From Strigamia acuminata (taxonomy: Eukaryota; Arthropoda; Chilopoda; Geophilomorpha; Linotaeniidae), in assembly GCA_949358305.1 (NCBI GenBank), contig OX442318.1:10090517-10150516 (forward strand): DNA of 60,000 nucleotides. The letters run 5' to 3'. A model generated the notes under the pieces. That model saw only the letters and a program-made list of their open reading frames with translations, had not been told where the DNA came from and made no database searches. A program made the position numbers and the translations under genes. Below are positions 12,601 to 27,600 of the stretch, in pieces (position 1 is the first letter of the stretch; every line of letters begins with the position of its first letter).

Positions 12601-15600
12601 TTTTCTCTAAAATTCTTAATAAAAATTCCAATGTATTTACCGAAGTATGGATAAAAAAAAAATCTTTCAGCTGTTCCCACTTCTATGCAGGGAGGCAGTG
12701 GGTAAAACAAAATTAGAATCTGGAGATTTATGAATTGAAAATGTGTGGATTTATTAAAATTTTATTAATATTTAACAAACATTTCTCAAATTCGTCCAAA
12801 TTAGTTTAATGTTGTAGGAGTCTTCCTTCTTCCACTAAAAGTTCCTCCACAGATTGATACTCTTAGGGTATATATCGCATACGTTAGAGTAAGAGTGAAA
12901 ATACAGTCTAGACACCTTATAACAAATAGCGATATAACGAATACATAAAAATGTCCTAGTTGGCCATAGAACACCATGTTAAAAAAAATTCGTTATAATG
13001 AACTATCGTTATAACGTACCGATTTTTCCAATCCCTTGCGATTCGTTATAAGGAGTTTCGACTGTATTCAGTTTGCGGCAGGTACTTTTCCCTTATAATA
13101 GAGAGTTTGTGGGATGCATTTTTCCCTTACAGTTAAAGACTATACGGTATAAAAATAGTGTAAGGAAAAAATGATAAATTAAGTTTTTGCGGACTGCACT
13201 TTTCCCTTATCACTACACTATTTCAGCCAATTACTGACAGTTAGTAATTTTGGGCCTAAAAATTTAATTTGGGGACGTAAATGTGCAAATTTCTGCATAA
13301 AATTCCATTATTATGCCTATAAAGTATGGTTTTGGACCTAAAATTCAATTTTGGGCCTCACTTATAATTCAATTCCTATAACTATTACTGTGATGTGTTT
13401 GATCGAGACAACAAAATAATCACCATTTGCAATGGGCAGAGCTAACAATATAGTGTTCTCAATTCTGATTGGCTGCGCTATATTTTAATTTAGTGTTGAA
13501 AACGATACACTAAAGATTTTTCCCTTACGATATAGCACTAAAATAGATTATCGTGGAGCAAAATAAGGGAAAAATGCATCCCGCAAACTCTCTAATTATG
13601 ACATATGTTACACAATATTTAGTGTAAGGTAAAAGTGTACAAAAATTCCCAAATTATTTTAATTTGTTTAGTCAAATAACATTTAAGGGGCACCTTACTA
13701 GTCTTGCTTACATTTGGAGAGAAATCATAGACTAACATTACTCAGTTAAACAATTAAACAAAAAACTCTAATTAAACTTCCTCTTTTAAACAAGATTCTG
13801 TTCTACTTTCACAACATCTATAATTCCCTTCCAGTTCCAGATAAGAAAATAAACAAAAGTGCTTCTAGATTCACTCGAGTAGAAATACACTTCCTTCACC
13901 TCCAACGAAAAAAAAAAGAAAAACAAGCAGCCTACAAGGTTTTCACAAAGGATTTTCTTTTTTCTCTTCTCACACGATAGGCAACAGTCCTGGAAAATAC
14001 CAGGGACTGCCTTATGGACTTAACGGGATTGCTCAGCATTCAAATGGAACACTCTCATTCGTCCAAGCGACAGAAGCTGACCGCGGTTACTATTTGTGTC
14101 AGGCAAGCAATGGAATTGGAGCTGGACTTAGTAAAGTCGTTTTCTTCAATGTACATAGTAAGTACCGACTCAAAAAAAAATTCCAATAAAATAAATTCAC
14201 CCATTTCGTGTTTTCCATTTGATATTCCTTTTGCCGGTGACTTTATTCAATTACACTATGAATAAAACATACGTCGTAAATCCTCCAATTATGGTCCTAG
14301 CACTTATTCATTCCCACCGTTAATGTCCGATTCGGCAATTAAATAGGCGACTATTACACAGGGTGAGTCAAAAAAGTGGACACACCTTTTTCCTTGAAAA
14401 TGACTGAAGATATATCAATTCTAATAATGCGGTTGAATAGGAAGTCGATGGCGAGCTATCCAGTTGCGACCTTAAATTCGACTCTCAAGGTCATCTTCAA
14501 AGTCATCCATTTTGTACGGTTGAAGATACAGCAAAATTTCCAATTACAAAATTGTAGAACACCATCGAATTAGTACTATGCAATTTATCGTAGTCATCTA
14601 AGTTAAATATTTATTAAAAGGGGAGGAATACAGATCGGCAAATTGGTATATCTTTTCGTACATTTTAAAGAAAATAACTCGCCCTGTATAGTCATAATAC
14701 TTTCTGCACCTTGTGCTGATATTTCTGCTTGCATTCAAGAAGAAATTATCAAATTATACAATTGCATTTTGAATCTTATGTACTTTTATGCTTTTCATGC
14801 GTGCCTAGTTCCACACATGTCATTGTGTAACTTCTTTTTTCTTGCAGTTCCAGCTCGCTTTGATATCAAATCAAAAAACCAAACGGTCAAAAAAAATCAG
14901 ATGGCATCTTTGTCGTGTCAAGCAACTGGCGACAATCCAAATACCATTACATGGACAGCAAACCAGCAACAGATTTCCATAACGAACCCGAGGTACTAGA
15001 CTGTGAGCACAAGTCAGTTTTAAGCAGCCTGTTTTGATCCTTTACAATTTTGGAATTTCGGATCTAAGTTTCATCAGGTTTCATCTTTTTCTGGAGACCC
15101 CATTGACCCTTTTATGTGTGCAGCAAGCAGTGCAATGCTTATTACAGGGGCCATGATCCTTCAAAGTGGCTCTTTTTCTCCTCTCAAAGCATGTGTGTAT
15201 TAGTGCACACCACGCTCACATCGTTTAACGGATAACTTTGGTAGTGCTAGTTAAATGCAAAACTCTTGCCTTTCTGTTACATCACCAAGAACAGCAGCAT
15301 CGAAAAGTGATTTAACCTTAATCCTGAAATCAATATAAAAATACTAAAATATGCAGGGCCATGTGCCAGAAAGAATTTAAGCAAGGCCGGCCTTGCAATT
15401 GCGGAGTCCAATTTGGACCATTTTGGTGTGGCTTCCTGGGAATGCCGTAACCGCAAATCTTTTTCCCTTCCTTTTTTTTGCCAAATACCACAAAGAACCT
15501 CCCCCTTATGGTTCAAAAGTATATTTTACAATATATTGCTTTTTACTTAATGCATTCCAAAATGTACAGCAAAAATAAGTCTACAATATTATTTGTACAT

Positions 15601-18600
15601 CAAATAATGCATTTCATAATACATGTTACAAAATGTGATACAAATATGGTGTATATGGGTAGAGAATTTTTTTTGGAGACGGGTAACGCACGGGTAGGTA
15701 AGGATTTTACGCCAATGCAGATCTCTGAGCAGTGGTACAGGAAATATAAAAAACATTATACAGTCGAAACTCTTTATAACGAATCGCGATATAACGAATT
15801 ATCGATATAACGAATACCTAAAAATGGCCGGTTTGGTTGGCTGGCCATAGAACACCATGTTAAAAAATTTCGATATAACGAATTCTCATTATAACGAATC
15901 GATTTTTCGGGTCCCTTGCGATTCGTTATAAAGAGTTTCGACTGTACATATGTCGTCATAACATTACATTAGCCTCAATCATGGTATGTATACATTAATT
16001 AAACATCAAATTATCTCAACAAAATATATTATCATTTGCAAACCAATAGCACGCAAAAATATATTTTGAAATATATGAGCTCCGTTAGCAAATATTTTAA
16101 CATATACATATTTTACATATACATATTTTTTAAAATTATTTGTCCGCGTCTCTCATCAGCTCGTTTATCTATAATCATTGCGTTATCTTTGTAAATCCGT
16201 ACCATATCAAGATGATAAAAACAAAGGATAGGCCTATTCTGTGCGCCACATGTTTAATGGCACAAGGGGAGCGCAATTCAAGGGGACCAAGCGTGCCAGT
16301 GTTGGAATATAATTCGGTGTCCTGCTGACACTTTACCGCTTTTCATTTTGCCCGAAATGACTTTGTCCCGAAATAAACCAGTGCACTTTTCTTCTCTTTC
16401 TGTCAAGTTATGAGATAGGACTAACAAGAAATGATATCAGCAAAGAACAAGAAAAATAGAATAAAAACAATTTTTTTTTTCATTTATTTATATATATATA
16501 TAGAAAAAATATAGAAAAAGTAATAGAAAAAAAGTAAATAAATAAAAATAAAAAATGGGAAGGAAACAGACTGGATATATGTCAACCCATACAAACTGAC
16601 AAGCATAAATAAGATTGAAGTGTTATTCAATTATAATGAAATAAAATGCGTGCAGACCCGAGCTTGAAAAAAATCAAAACAAAACATTTCTCCTTTTCCC
16701 AAACCTAATAATGATTCCCACATCTTTAGGTACAAGATTCAAGACACCAGTCATGCCAATGGGATGACATCCGAACTGATCATTCCTCAAGCAGAGAGAG
16801 GTGACACAGCTACCTATCACTGCGAAGTGTCCAATCGCTATGGTCAAGATGAAGCCAAGATTTATCTCATAGTACAAGGTACGTAACCACAATTACACAA
16901 ACGCCATATTTAAGCTTAAGCATGGTTTAAATAAGCTCGGAAACTGGAATTCCTGATAAATTCTGATTACATCCCTCGTTCTACATGACTTGTGTCAGGA
17001 ACGACTTCAGCCAGATGGTTCTGGTGTACTCATTAACCATTTTAGTGCTTGAGCATCCAACTCTAAAATTAAAGTTCTGTGTTCCTGATAAGATCGAAAA
17101 CGTTCAACAACCTACGACAGCAAAGCATGCAGAAGATTGAGGTAGATATAGCTTTGTAGTGTCACAAAGCAACGTGTGCTGCAACTTGTTTTATTTAACA
17201 GTAGACAGGAAGTGATCAAGGAAAAAGGGGTTGACTACAGTTCGCGCCCGGTATCTTGATACTAAATTCGTACTAATGTGCATCCCATTCTGCGCATACA
17301 GATTTTTAGCATTATTAGGCCTAATATCAGGCTTAACCCTCGGAGGCATAAGGGTAAAATGTGCCATTCTGGTATAAGGCATTACAAATTCATGGACAAT
17401 TTTCAGGTCAATTACTTAAAGCGCCGTTTTGATTTTTTAAAGTTCGCAATTAATTTTATAGAGGGCGCTAGTTACGTACAGTGAAAAAATTTACTCCGTA
17501 TTTTTTTTACCAACTGGTGGTTGGTTTAAACACTACTGGTAAATGCGAAAAGCTGTTCACTGAAGCGCTCTTTCTTAGGCAGCAAAACCAGCAACAAGAT
17601 ACCGGGCGCGAACTGTGGTGGGTGGTCATTACAATCAATAATAAAGATAGGGGAAACTAAGTAATAATCCAACACATTCCAACTCAGAAGTGATAATATC
17701 ACTTGTCCATTCTCAACCAAAACAGCCAATCAGCAGTTATTATCCTGACAGTTTTTCTGGAGTTAAAACCGACTCGTGATACTACCACACGAAAACTCCA
17801 CGCGTGCTAAGAAATAAAAATATCGATAATATTTTTTGCACTTGGAGTATTCCTAGTGATGATTTTATTTCTCGTTCTAAATTCAGTTTTCACTTTCGAT
17901 CGACAAATCCCATTCGATTTTCCGTGCTGCATAAACCACTGTAATTTCTTTTCTGATTACTGGTTGTCAATACTACTCTGAGCGGCTACAGCTTTTATTA
18001 CAAGGCTTGCATTTCATGGAGAGAAAGATGTTTGTGTTGCTGCACTTTGACGGTGAAAATAACAGCTTTCAGTGGATGTCCTTCAATTTACTCTTGATTT
18101 CAGAGTTCATGTTACTCCTTTCAAAATGATACCGTTCGCCAACCTCTGTGCACAACCCAAAGTACAGTGGGAGTGTCCAATGATGTTAACCCAGACTATT
18201 ACAAAAAAATCCATCATTTTCTTAATTTTAATAATACGATCTTCCAATAGTGCCCCCGTGCGCTATTTGCAAAAAAAAATTTACCCCGCACGCAATTGGA
18301 GGCCCGCGCAGTATTAGAGGCCACAAACTATTTAAACCCAACATCGACCAATTGGTGGCCCACCAGATTACAACCCAACTCCCCCTGGCGGTGGATACCC
18401 TCATACGAGATTTGTAATACACTGGGCCAGGTGACACAAAATAACTACACGTTATCCTTGATTCATGATGGCATTCCCTTAAATATGTGCCAACGCCATA
18501 ATGTTTCCGCTATACAGTCGAAACTCTTTATAACGAATCGCAAGGAACCAGACGAATCGATTCGTTATAACGAATTAGGTGAAAAAAATCAAATTTTAGC

Positions 18601-21600
18601 ACCAAGCACTATTTTTTAGTAAACCTTGATTACCACTTCCAAGTTTCATGTTAATTTTATCCCGATTCCTTAAAATTGTTGAAATTGTAGAACAGGACAA
18701 ATTAAACTCCTCTGCTACAATTGATGGCTTCATGCCATTGTCAATGGCATCAATAATGTTCAGCTTGACGTAAATCAAAATTGCCTTTCATTTGGCAGCC
18801 ATTTTCATTTTCCTTTGTTTTCTAAATATGGGCATCGGATGTTGTGAGTGATGTGATCAGTTTTGAAAATTCGTTGTAACGAGAGTTTATGGGTATTATA
18901 GTGTACCTGAAACTTGTTTGTTATAACGAATAATTCGTTATATCGAAATTCGTTATAACGAAAATATTTAACATGGTGTTCTATGGCTGGCCAACCAAGT
19001 CATTTTCAACAATTCGTTATATCGCGATTCGTTATAAAGAGTTTTGACTGTAAGTGAAATTCTCAATTTTTGGATATTTCACTTACGAATGCAGCTCTAG
19101 CAGGTTAATACGGTTAATACGGTAAATTATAACTGTGAATTTCTGCACAGTAACGTTTCAGCCTCACCTTGAAGCTTGGGCGAAAAAGAGAGAAAAAAAT
19201 AGCAGTTTTTCTTACAAGTTAATCCCAATTTAATAACACCAACTCCTCACGCTTCAAGCATCGATCGGTTTATCGACCAGCACGACCCTAGACCCTTCTT
19301 TGTGACTGCTGGTCCACAATCGGCTGTAATTTTCTGTCAATAGGCGTTCTGCCCTATTCCTGCTGCATTCAATTCCCTTTCTTCTCGCTCCTTTTATTGA
19401 AAACACAAAACTTCCAACTAAACTTGTCTCCATTCATATTTATTGATTGCCCATTTGTAATCCCTTTATTTAACCGGGCACATCAAACGGGTGACGGCAC
19501 GCCATCACTTAGAAACAACCATGCAACTTTGATGTTTATCACTTGAAAATTATTGACCACAGACACAGAAATACGAGCAAAACGGTTAATTGGCTTTCGT
19601 GTTAGCAGGCCGTTCCGTTCCTCTCGTTTGTTGTCATATTTGGTAATGAGCAACCGGTCAAAAGGGACACTCGGATCAGAGGGTATTGCAAATGAACCGA
19701 CCACTCAAGTCTCTTATCTTTGCTTGTCCATTCCCAGAAGCGCCCGATGCGCCCCGCAACGTGCGCGTACTTGATCAAAGCAAACGAACCATGCAGATCA
19801 CGTGGACTGAGCCATTCAGCGGCAATAACCTCATACAGCGCTATATAGTGCAGTACAAACTCAATACGGGTCAGTAGGAAATTTACGAGATTAATAAGAA
19901 ATATCAGTGATAATAAATAATGTTTAACATCGAGGAAATAAAACCTGATTTACAAAACAGCCAATGAATAAATCCATTTTCGTACAATATCTATTAATTT
20001 TAGACTAATTTTAGATAAATTGCTGACAAATTTCGACAAATTTCGATAAATTGCTAAAAATTTTCGAAATTTTTTACAAATTTTGACAAATTTTGATAAA
20101 TTTTGATAAAGTTTGACAAATTTTAACAAATTTTGACAAATTTTGACAAATTTTAGACAAATTTCGACCAATATAAATTTTTTTTTTACAAATTTTAGAC
20201 AAATTTCATAAAAATTTCAACAATTTTAGTCAAATTTCATAAAAATTTCAACAATTTTAGTCAAATTTCATAAAAATTTCAACAATTTTAGTCAAATTTC
20301 ATAAAAATTTCAACATTTTTAGTCAAATTTCATAAAAATTTCAACACACTTAGATAATTTTCACCCTCTTTTTGATAAATTTCATGTCTGTGCTGAATAC
20401 CTCGAATTTTCAGGCAATTTTTCGCAATTTTTGAATAAATTTTGATAAATTTATCACTAATATTTGTTATTGAAGCATTTCACGGTTCCTAAACTAGTTT
20501 GTTATTCCATTAATAATTCAAGTCATTTTTGGTTTCAGACACATGGCAGCTGGAATCGCAGAACTCAACTGTCAGCGGTACGCAAACAGTGTTCACTGTT
20601 GGCAGTTTGTTTCCCGCATCCATTTACAATCTGCGAGTGTTGGCCGAAAATGATATTGGGCTTAGCCAGTCAAGCGAAGTAATTACTGTAACTACCTCAG
20701 AAGAAGGTAAGAAGGCTCATAAATAACCCTTCTCAATCCAAAACCACATCTCTAAACCCTTAAACACAGGTGTTAAGGACAAAAATGCATTTCTAGACTT
20801 AAAAAATGAAAGAAACATGCATTTTTGGGCTCGGAAATTAATTAAAAATGCATTTTTAGGCTCAAAAATTAATTACAAATGCATCTTTAGGCTCAAACAT
20901 GTAACTTTTATGCACAAAAATAAAAGAAAAGTGCATTTTTAGGCTCAAAACTGAAAGAAAAATGTATTTTCAGGCTCAAAAATGAAAGAAAAATGTATTT
21001 TTAGGCTCAAAACTGAAAGAAAAATGTATTTTCAGGCTCAAAAATGAAAGAAAAATGTATTTTTAGGCTCAAAAATAAAAGAAAAATCCATTTTTAGGCT
21101 CAAAAATGAAAGAAAAAATGCATTTTAAGCTTTAAAATGTAAATTTTATGCACAAAAATAAAAGAAAAATGCATTTTTAGGCGCAAAACTGAAAGAAAAA
21201 TGCATTTTTAGGCTCAAAACTGAAAGAAAAACGCATTTTTAGGCTCAAAAATGTAAATTTTATGCACACAAATGAAGGAAAAATGCATTTTTAGATTCGA
21301 AAGTATAAATTTCGAGTACAAAATTCGTTTTTAGGCTTAAAACAAATCTGTTCAAATCAAAAAACCCAATTTAGAACACAAAACTCCACTTTTAAAACAA
21401 ACTACAAACTACCCATTCACTCTTCCCATCTCCCACATTCGTTTACCTCCTGCATTTTTTCCACTTTCTCAGTTTGTTGTTTTTAATCTGCCATTTCCTC
21501 TCAGGCATTGCATCCAACATCATTCTCTCATTCTGACAATTCATGGGGGAATCTTAAGACCTCTTAAGGGTAAACAATGGCAACTTCACATTTATAATTA

Positions 21601-24600
21601 ATTGTTCTTAAGACTCTGGGAAAACAAATTATAAGGGCAGAAATCGATATCCTGCACATGCGTTTCTGATTTTTCCCTTTCCCCACCATTTTTCTCCGCT
21701 GAAAATTACCTCGGTTGCAATTTAGTGATTGCCAAAGCTAATTAAAGTCGGCCATTTGTTTTTTTGTTTTTTTTTTTACGTCGGGTGTTTTTCTTTGTTC
21801 GGTTGGAGCGTGTTGAGTCATAAAAGTTTGCGCCTCTTTTGGCCATTACCTTTTAACCAATTTATACTTTTCCTATGACAAAAAGTTAATCTCACTACTG
21901 ATTACCTCCATTTCTTGGTTTGCAGCTCCCACTGGTCCACCCCAGAAAGTCAAAGTGGATGCTGTGGATTCCAACACCCTCAAGGTCTCGTGGAAGGTAG
22001 GATCATTCATTTGCATATCATTTGGCAAGATGGAAATCGGTGGTTGGAGAATTTCTCGTGTTTCTGCGGAGTAACTAGAAAATGAATAAATAAGGACGTT
22101 GAGTGCATGTAGCGGAGATTTTGGGGAAAGTTGGGAGAAATTAAGGGAAATTTTAAGGGAAATTCTAAGAGAAATTTAAAAAAAAATTAAGGAAAATTTT
22201 AAGAAAAATTGAGGAAAATTTTAAGAAAAATTAAAAAAAAATTTAAGGAAAATTAAGGAAAATTTTAAGAAAAATTAAGGAAAATTTTAAGAAAAATTAG
22301 GGAAAATTTTAAAAAAAATTAAGGGAAATTTGTAGGAAAATTAAGGAAAATTTTAAGGAAAATTAAGAAAAATTCTAAGAAAAATTAAGAAAAATTTTAA
22401 GAAAAATTAAAAGAAATTTTAAAAAAAATTAAGGCAAATTTGTAGGAAATTAAGGGAAATTTGTGGAAAATTAAGGGAAATTTGTGGAAAATTAAGGGAA
22501 ATTTGTGGGAAATTAAGGGAAATTTCTGGGAAATCAAAAAAAAATTCTGGGAAATTAACGAAAATTTCTGGAAAATTAAAGAAAATTTCTGGTAAATTCT
22601 AGAAAAAAATCGATAGGTAAGTTTTAAAAAATTAAAGTAAATCAGAAATTTTGTGAAATAAAATTCTGAATATTTTGGACTATTTGCACAAATTTATGCA
22701 AATTTTTAAACTTTAAAACAAACACTATCAAATTCTTGACCAATTTCCATAAATCTATGCAACTTTCAAAAAAAAAAAGTAAAAAAGAAAAAAAAGTAAA
22801 AAATCTATACAAATCCATGAAAAATTACCTTAAATTAAACATCCCCCCCCCAAAAAAAAAAATCAATTTCCACATTGACCTTCCAAAACCCCCAAAAAAA
22901 TCATTTTCCCCCCCCCCCAACCCCCACCCAAATCCATCGCACACAATTAGCAACACCAAATTTAAACTGAACCGCTTAATCAAGCATTCCTCGCCAGAAC
23001 CCCATCGATTACTTCAACTCCTATAAAACCACCCTAAGCCTCACCTGCATATTAAACCCAAAACACCATCCACTCCTATTTATTCCATCAACATCTCATT
23101 AAAACCCACAACCCAATTCCCCAAATCACATTACCAACCCAAAATCCCCTCATCTCCCCCATTTTCCCAACTTTTGGCCCAATGCCTGATTCCCAAGAAT
23201 CCCAACCCATAAAAAAAAAAAAAAAAAAAAATTTATTTCCAAACAAACGACTCCAGATACGAGTCCATAACAAATTCCATTTTTCGGCCTTTGTCGCTGC
23301 CAGTAAGCCCCATTTTCCCCCTCCAACTTAAAAAAGACGAAAAAATTCATGTTTACATTTTCTGCGACAAGAAATATTCCCCTTATCACACCCCCACCAA
23401 TTTCGCTTGTAAACTGCTATTTTTATTCCAGTTGAGTGTCGAGTATTCGTCCCTTGTCAAATTTTATGGAATGGAATAAATGTATGGCAACTAAGCGCCT
23501 CGTCTTGCCGCGCGGCGATGGCGAGCAATCAATGCTCTAAGTCGAGGCGTGAGTTGGTACATTCTGCTTGATGCTTTGCTGCAGTGCTGGGTCACGAGTC
23601 GTTTAACTCGCATCTAATATCCTTCACGTTTAATCAGAATATTCAATTTTTTTTTTTACCTTTCGCATAGCTCCTCTTTTTATATCTTTTCGGCGAAATA
23701 GTCGAAAATTTAATAAATTAAATAAAAAAGGAGCTTTTTTTCTAAATCCCCAATTGATTTTTATACCGGTATAAAAGTTGATAGACTTTTTAATCGTTAA
23801 TTGAGTTTTCAATGGAATGCAGTGGAATTTCATGGTGTTCAACAGTTGTGTGTACAACAGGGTGACTAGATTTTGGAAATAAAAAACCCGAGACAAGCAT
23901 TAGCGACACGAAATTGCTGAACTGGAAACAAGCAATCCCTCCGCGAAGTTTCTTCGAAAGCCGGAACTGGAACTGCCGACGTATTTAGTAGACTTTGACC
24001 GATATTTCGGTATTCACCGATATCGGATTCGATATTTTTTTGCATGGCCGATACCGATATTGCCACATTTCTAAAACGTATCTTTTTAGAAACGTAAAAT
24101 AAATTAATAAACGCAATTTTAATTTTCTTTTTTTTATTTTAGGGGTGGGTGGGGGGGTCGGACATTTTAATTCGGCGCAGGTATCGGTATCGGCCGAAAT
24201 TCGGTTGCCGATTATCGGTATCGGCGATACTGCAAAATATCGATATCGGTCAAAGTCTAGTATTTAGGTCGAAGTGCGAGCCAGTACCCTTTGGCGCGAA
24301 CATTTTAACTCCGTCTTGTTCTTAATAATCAAGAAGTCGTTGACTTTTCAGAGAAATTTTATATGCTAGTATTTATTCGACACAAATTAAACCAATTAAG
24401 CTACTCTTATTAGGAGCAATTGATCAATTTTTAAGAAACTGGGACATTTTTGCATACCGATAAAGTTTTTCGGGATGCCGGGACAAAGCATACAAAACTG
24501 GAACGTCCGAGTTATTCACGATGATTTTGCAGAGCCAATTAATTGCGTAATTCGAGGGATGTCTGCACAACGAAGGGTTCATTAAATGTACGATTTTATA

Positions 24601-27600
24601 ATTTTGTGATTTTGTATTAATAACAAAATCAATCATCATCAAATTTAAAAATTAGTTACAAATAACCTTTTCACACTTACAAGTTAACTGAACCTTCTGG
24701 AGTTGTTTCTCCAATTTAGCCGGCTAATAAAGGGTGTCCCAAAAATAACGCAAGATTTGAATTTGCCGCCATTTGTGCAGTAACTGACATCGCCTCTATT
24801 AATAAAACCCTGTAAAAAAATAAAACAAAAAAATTAAAAATAATTATCATCAAATCCCAAATTTCTAAGAAACTTTATTTTAATTTTTATAATTTTAAAT
24901 TTTTTTAAAAGTAAACCTGAATAGTTTTTATAGTGTTTTTATTGCATTTCCTTTCCTGCAGCCACCAAAACAAGAATTATGGAACGGCAACATCCAGGGA
25001 TACTACGTTGGCTACAAGGTTTACGACTCCCCAGAACCCTATGTGTTCAGCACAGTCGAAGTGCACGAAGGAGCCGAAGAACAACTGCAACTTCATTTGA
25101 CCAATCTTCTTAAATTCATGAGATACGGCATTGTGGTGCAATCTTTCAACCGATTAGGCCCCGGTCCAAAATCAGATGAAGTGGTTGCATTAACTTCCGA
25201 AGACGGTACGTAGACAAATTGCTTCGATGCTTTTCTTGTTGTGTCACGTTTGGCTTTCAGTTCCCGATAAACCTCCATCCGAGGTTCAATGTACGACCGT
25301 TTCTGCACAAAGTCTTCACGTCGGTTGGGAATCGCCGCCCAATGCCGCTCTCAATGGCGTCTTACAAGGATACAAAGTGCTGTACGCGCCCGCTAATGAC
25401 TGGAACGGTACGGAAAAATGTGTTTTTTTTTTATCGTTAGTCTTATTGTTTTCTCATTTGTGAGTTATTATTTCTTTTAAAACACTATTTAGATGCTGGA
25501 AGCAAAGAAACTAAAATAACTACCGCATTAAAAACTACCTTGCATGGGTTGGAACGGAACACAAACTACTCAATCCAGGTTTTAGCTTTCACCCGAGTAG
25601 GCGATGGGGTTAAAAGCGAAGCGGTGTTTTGTCAGACGAACGAAGACGGTAAATCAAATTATTTCTCTACTTTTAAAATATATCTAAATATAAATAAATA
25701 ATTCAAAAAAATCTATAAAATTAAGTTTTAAAAAAAAACATTTTTTCGAAGCGACATCTAGCGATTAAATTTTACATTAACGTCACTTCCGGTGAGCTGA
25801 AACACGCATTTTTAAGCCTATTTTCAAATTTTAAAAACATTTTACTTCATTATTTTTAATTTCTCCACCACTTTAATGTCTACGTGTGTAGAAGTAACAA
25901 TATTGATTACTAACGTTTTAACCCACAGTTAACGCCACATGCGACGAAAAGAGAACTTTTTCACGTATGAAAATGGAAACTTAAGTACAATCGCAATAGT
26001 TTCATTTGGTATTCAGTGTTAGTCGGGCTTTGGCCATGTGGAAAAATTGGAAGCGGATTGGCTGCAAAGTAGCAGTGGAACATTAAAATTCCAAGGTGGC
26101 CGTGTGGGAATGGTGGCAGTGCGTTTACACGTTACCCGACTTACCCCTGATAAGTTGCATTGAAATGCAGCAAGAGTTCTGATGGGGCTTGGTTTCCTCC
26201 GCCCCATCACCGCCAAATCCCATCACACTTTCCTTAACAGATTTATGCGTGGACGAACTGAAATTTGAAGCGTTGCCTTCATGCAGCTTGAAATCGTGTC
26301 GATTCCAATCGCTGCATTTCTTGTTGTCAGTCGACGAAAAGAAATGAAAAGAAAAGAGATCTATATGTCATCCGCTTGTAACACTTTCCCTTTTTTAATC
26401 TTTTATTCTTCTCACATACTAACTAAACCGACACACATTACCCAATAGCTTTACCGGCTTCAAGCGCAGCATGCAAACATCATTCTAATGCAATGATTAT
26501 TAGAAAGGGAAACTCAAAGCGTGTGTTTTCAGACACTAAATCAACTCCGTAACCTTTACTTTCGTTTGCTCATTTTGTTTTGTCCAAAAATTGGAGAGTC
26601 AAACATGCAATGGAGGCTTTCATATATTCATACACTCATCTTCATTTTTAATAAACGTTCTTCAAGTGATTTAAGGAGAAGTTAATTCGTCCATAAAGTA
26701 TTGTGTGCACATATATTGTTTGTCCGATACTTTCCCACCTACCGAAATTATTCAAAACTGCCGCCGTCAGCAGCGACTACAATTTCCGTTTTTCATAAAA
26801 AAATATTTTTTCCGTATTAAACATTTAACGTTTAACGTCGAACCAAATTAATTTACGCGAGTTTATAATTTTGGCCAGGGTCAATATATGAATTTTGTAA
26901 TATTTTTGTTACTAATGAAACAATTTTATCCAGTTGATGGGAAATGTGTTTATTTTGTGCATTAATAACAATATGTATAGATCAAAACAATTGGTGGATG
27001 TGGTCATGGTTTATTTCACATTTTGAGGGTGAGTTTATAATTTTGACCAGCAGTGTATAAAAAACTAATTTTTTGGAAAAAGTCTTTTATATTTCTGCTT
27101 CAAATCTCTGCCAGAGTGCGCTAATACCGCCGGAAGTTGAAACACACAAACACACAAACATTCAAGTCAAGTTAAATAAAACCCTTTAAAAAATACCGTA
27201 TTATCGCGATAATACGGTATTTTTGCTCCCTCAGCCACGGCTCTTATTCGATGACGACTCTTAATCGAAAGATTACGTATTAAAATAATTAAATTAAAAA
27301 TATAATTGAATTATATCCCAATTAGAGAACTTTATTCACTTTTAAAACCTAATTTACCATAAATTCTCACTTAGCTAACAAATTACATCAAGTTTTTACA
27401 TCACCTTGAATCATGTGCAAATGAACAGGAAGCAACAACTTCTTTCTTGTACCCATAAATCTCTATTTTCTTCTTTTGCACTCCAACTTGTTTTTCCCCT
27501 CCCTGTGGCAACACCGAGAGAGAGAACGGAAAAAGAGAGCGAAAACCATGTTAGTGACATACATAACTCTCAAAGCACCAAAGCATACTGTGGGTAAACT

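Noticed and set aside
23990-24260. Dense GATATCGG/CCGATACC words considered as transcription factor cluster
   Set aside because: Explained by the terminal and internal repeats of the hAT-like MITE.
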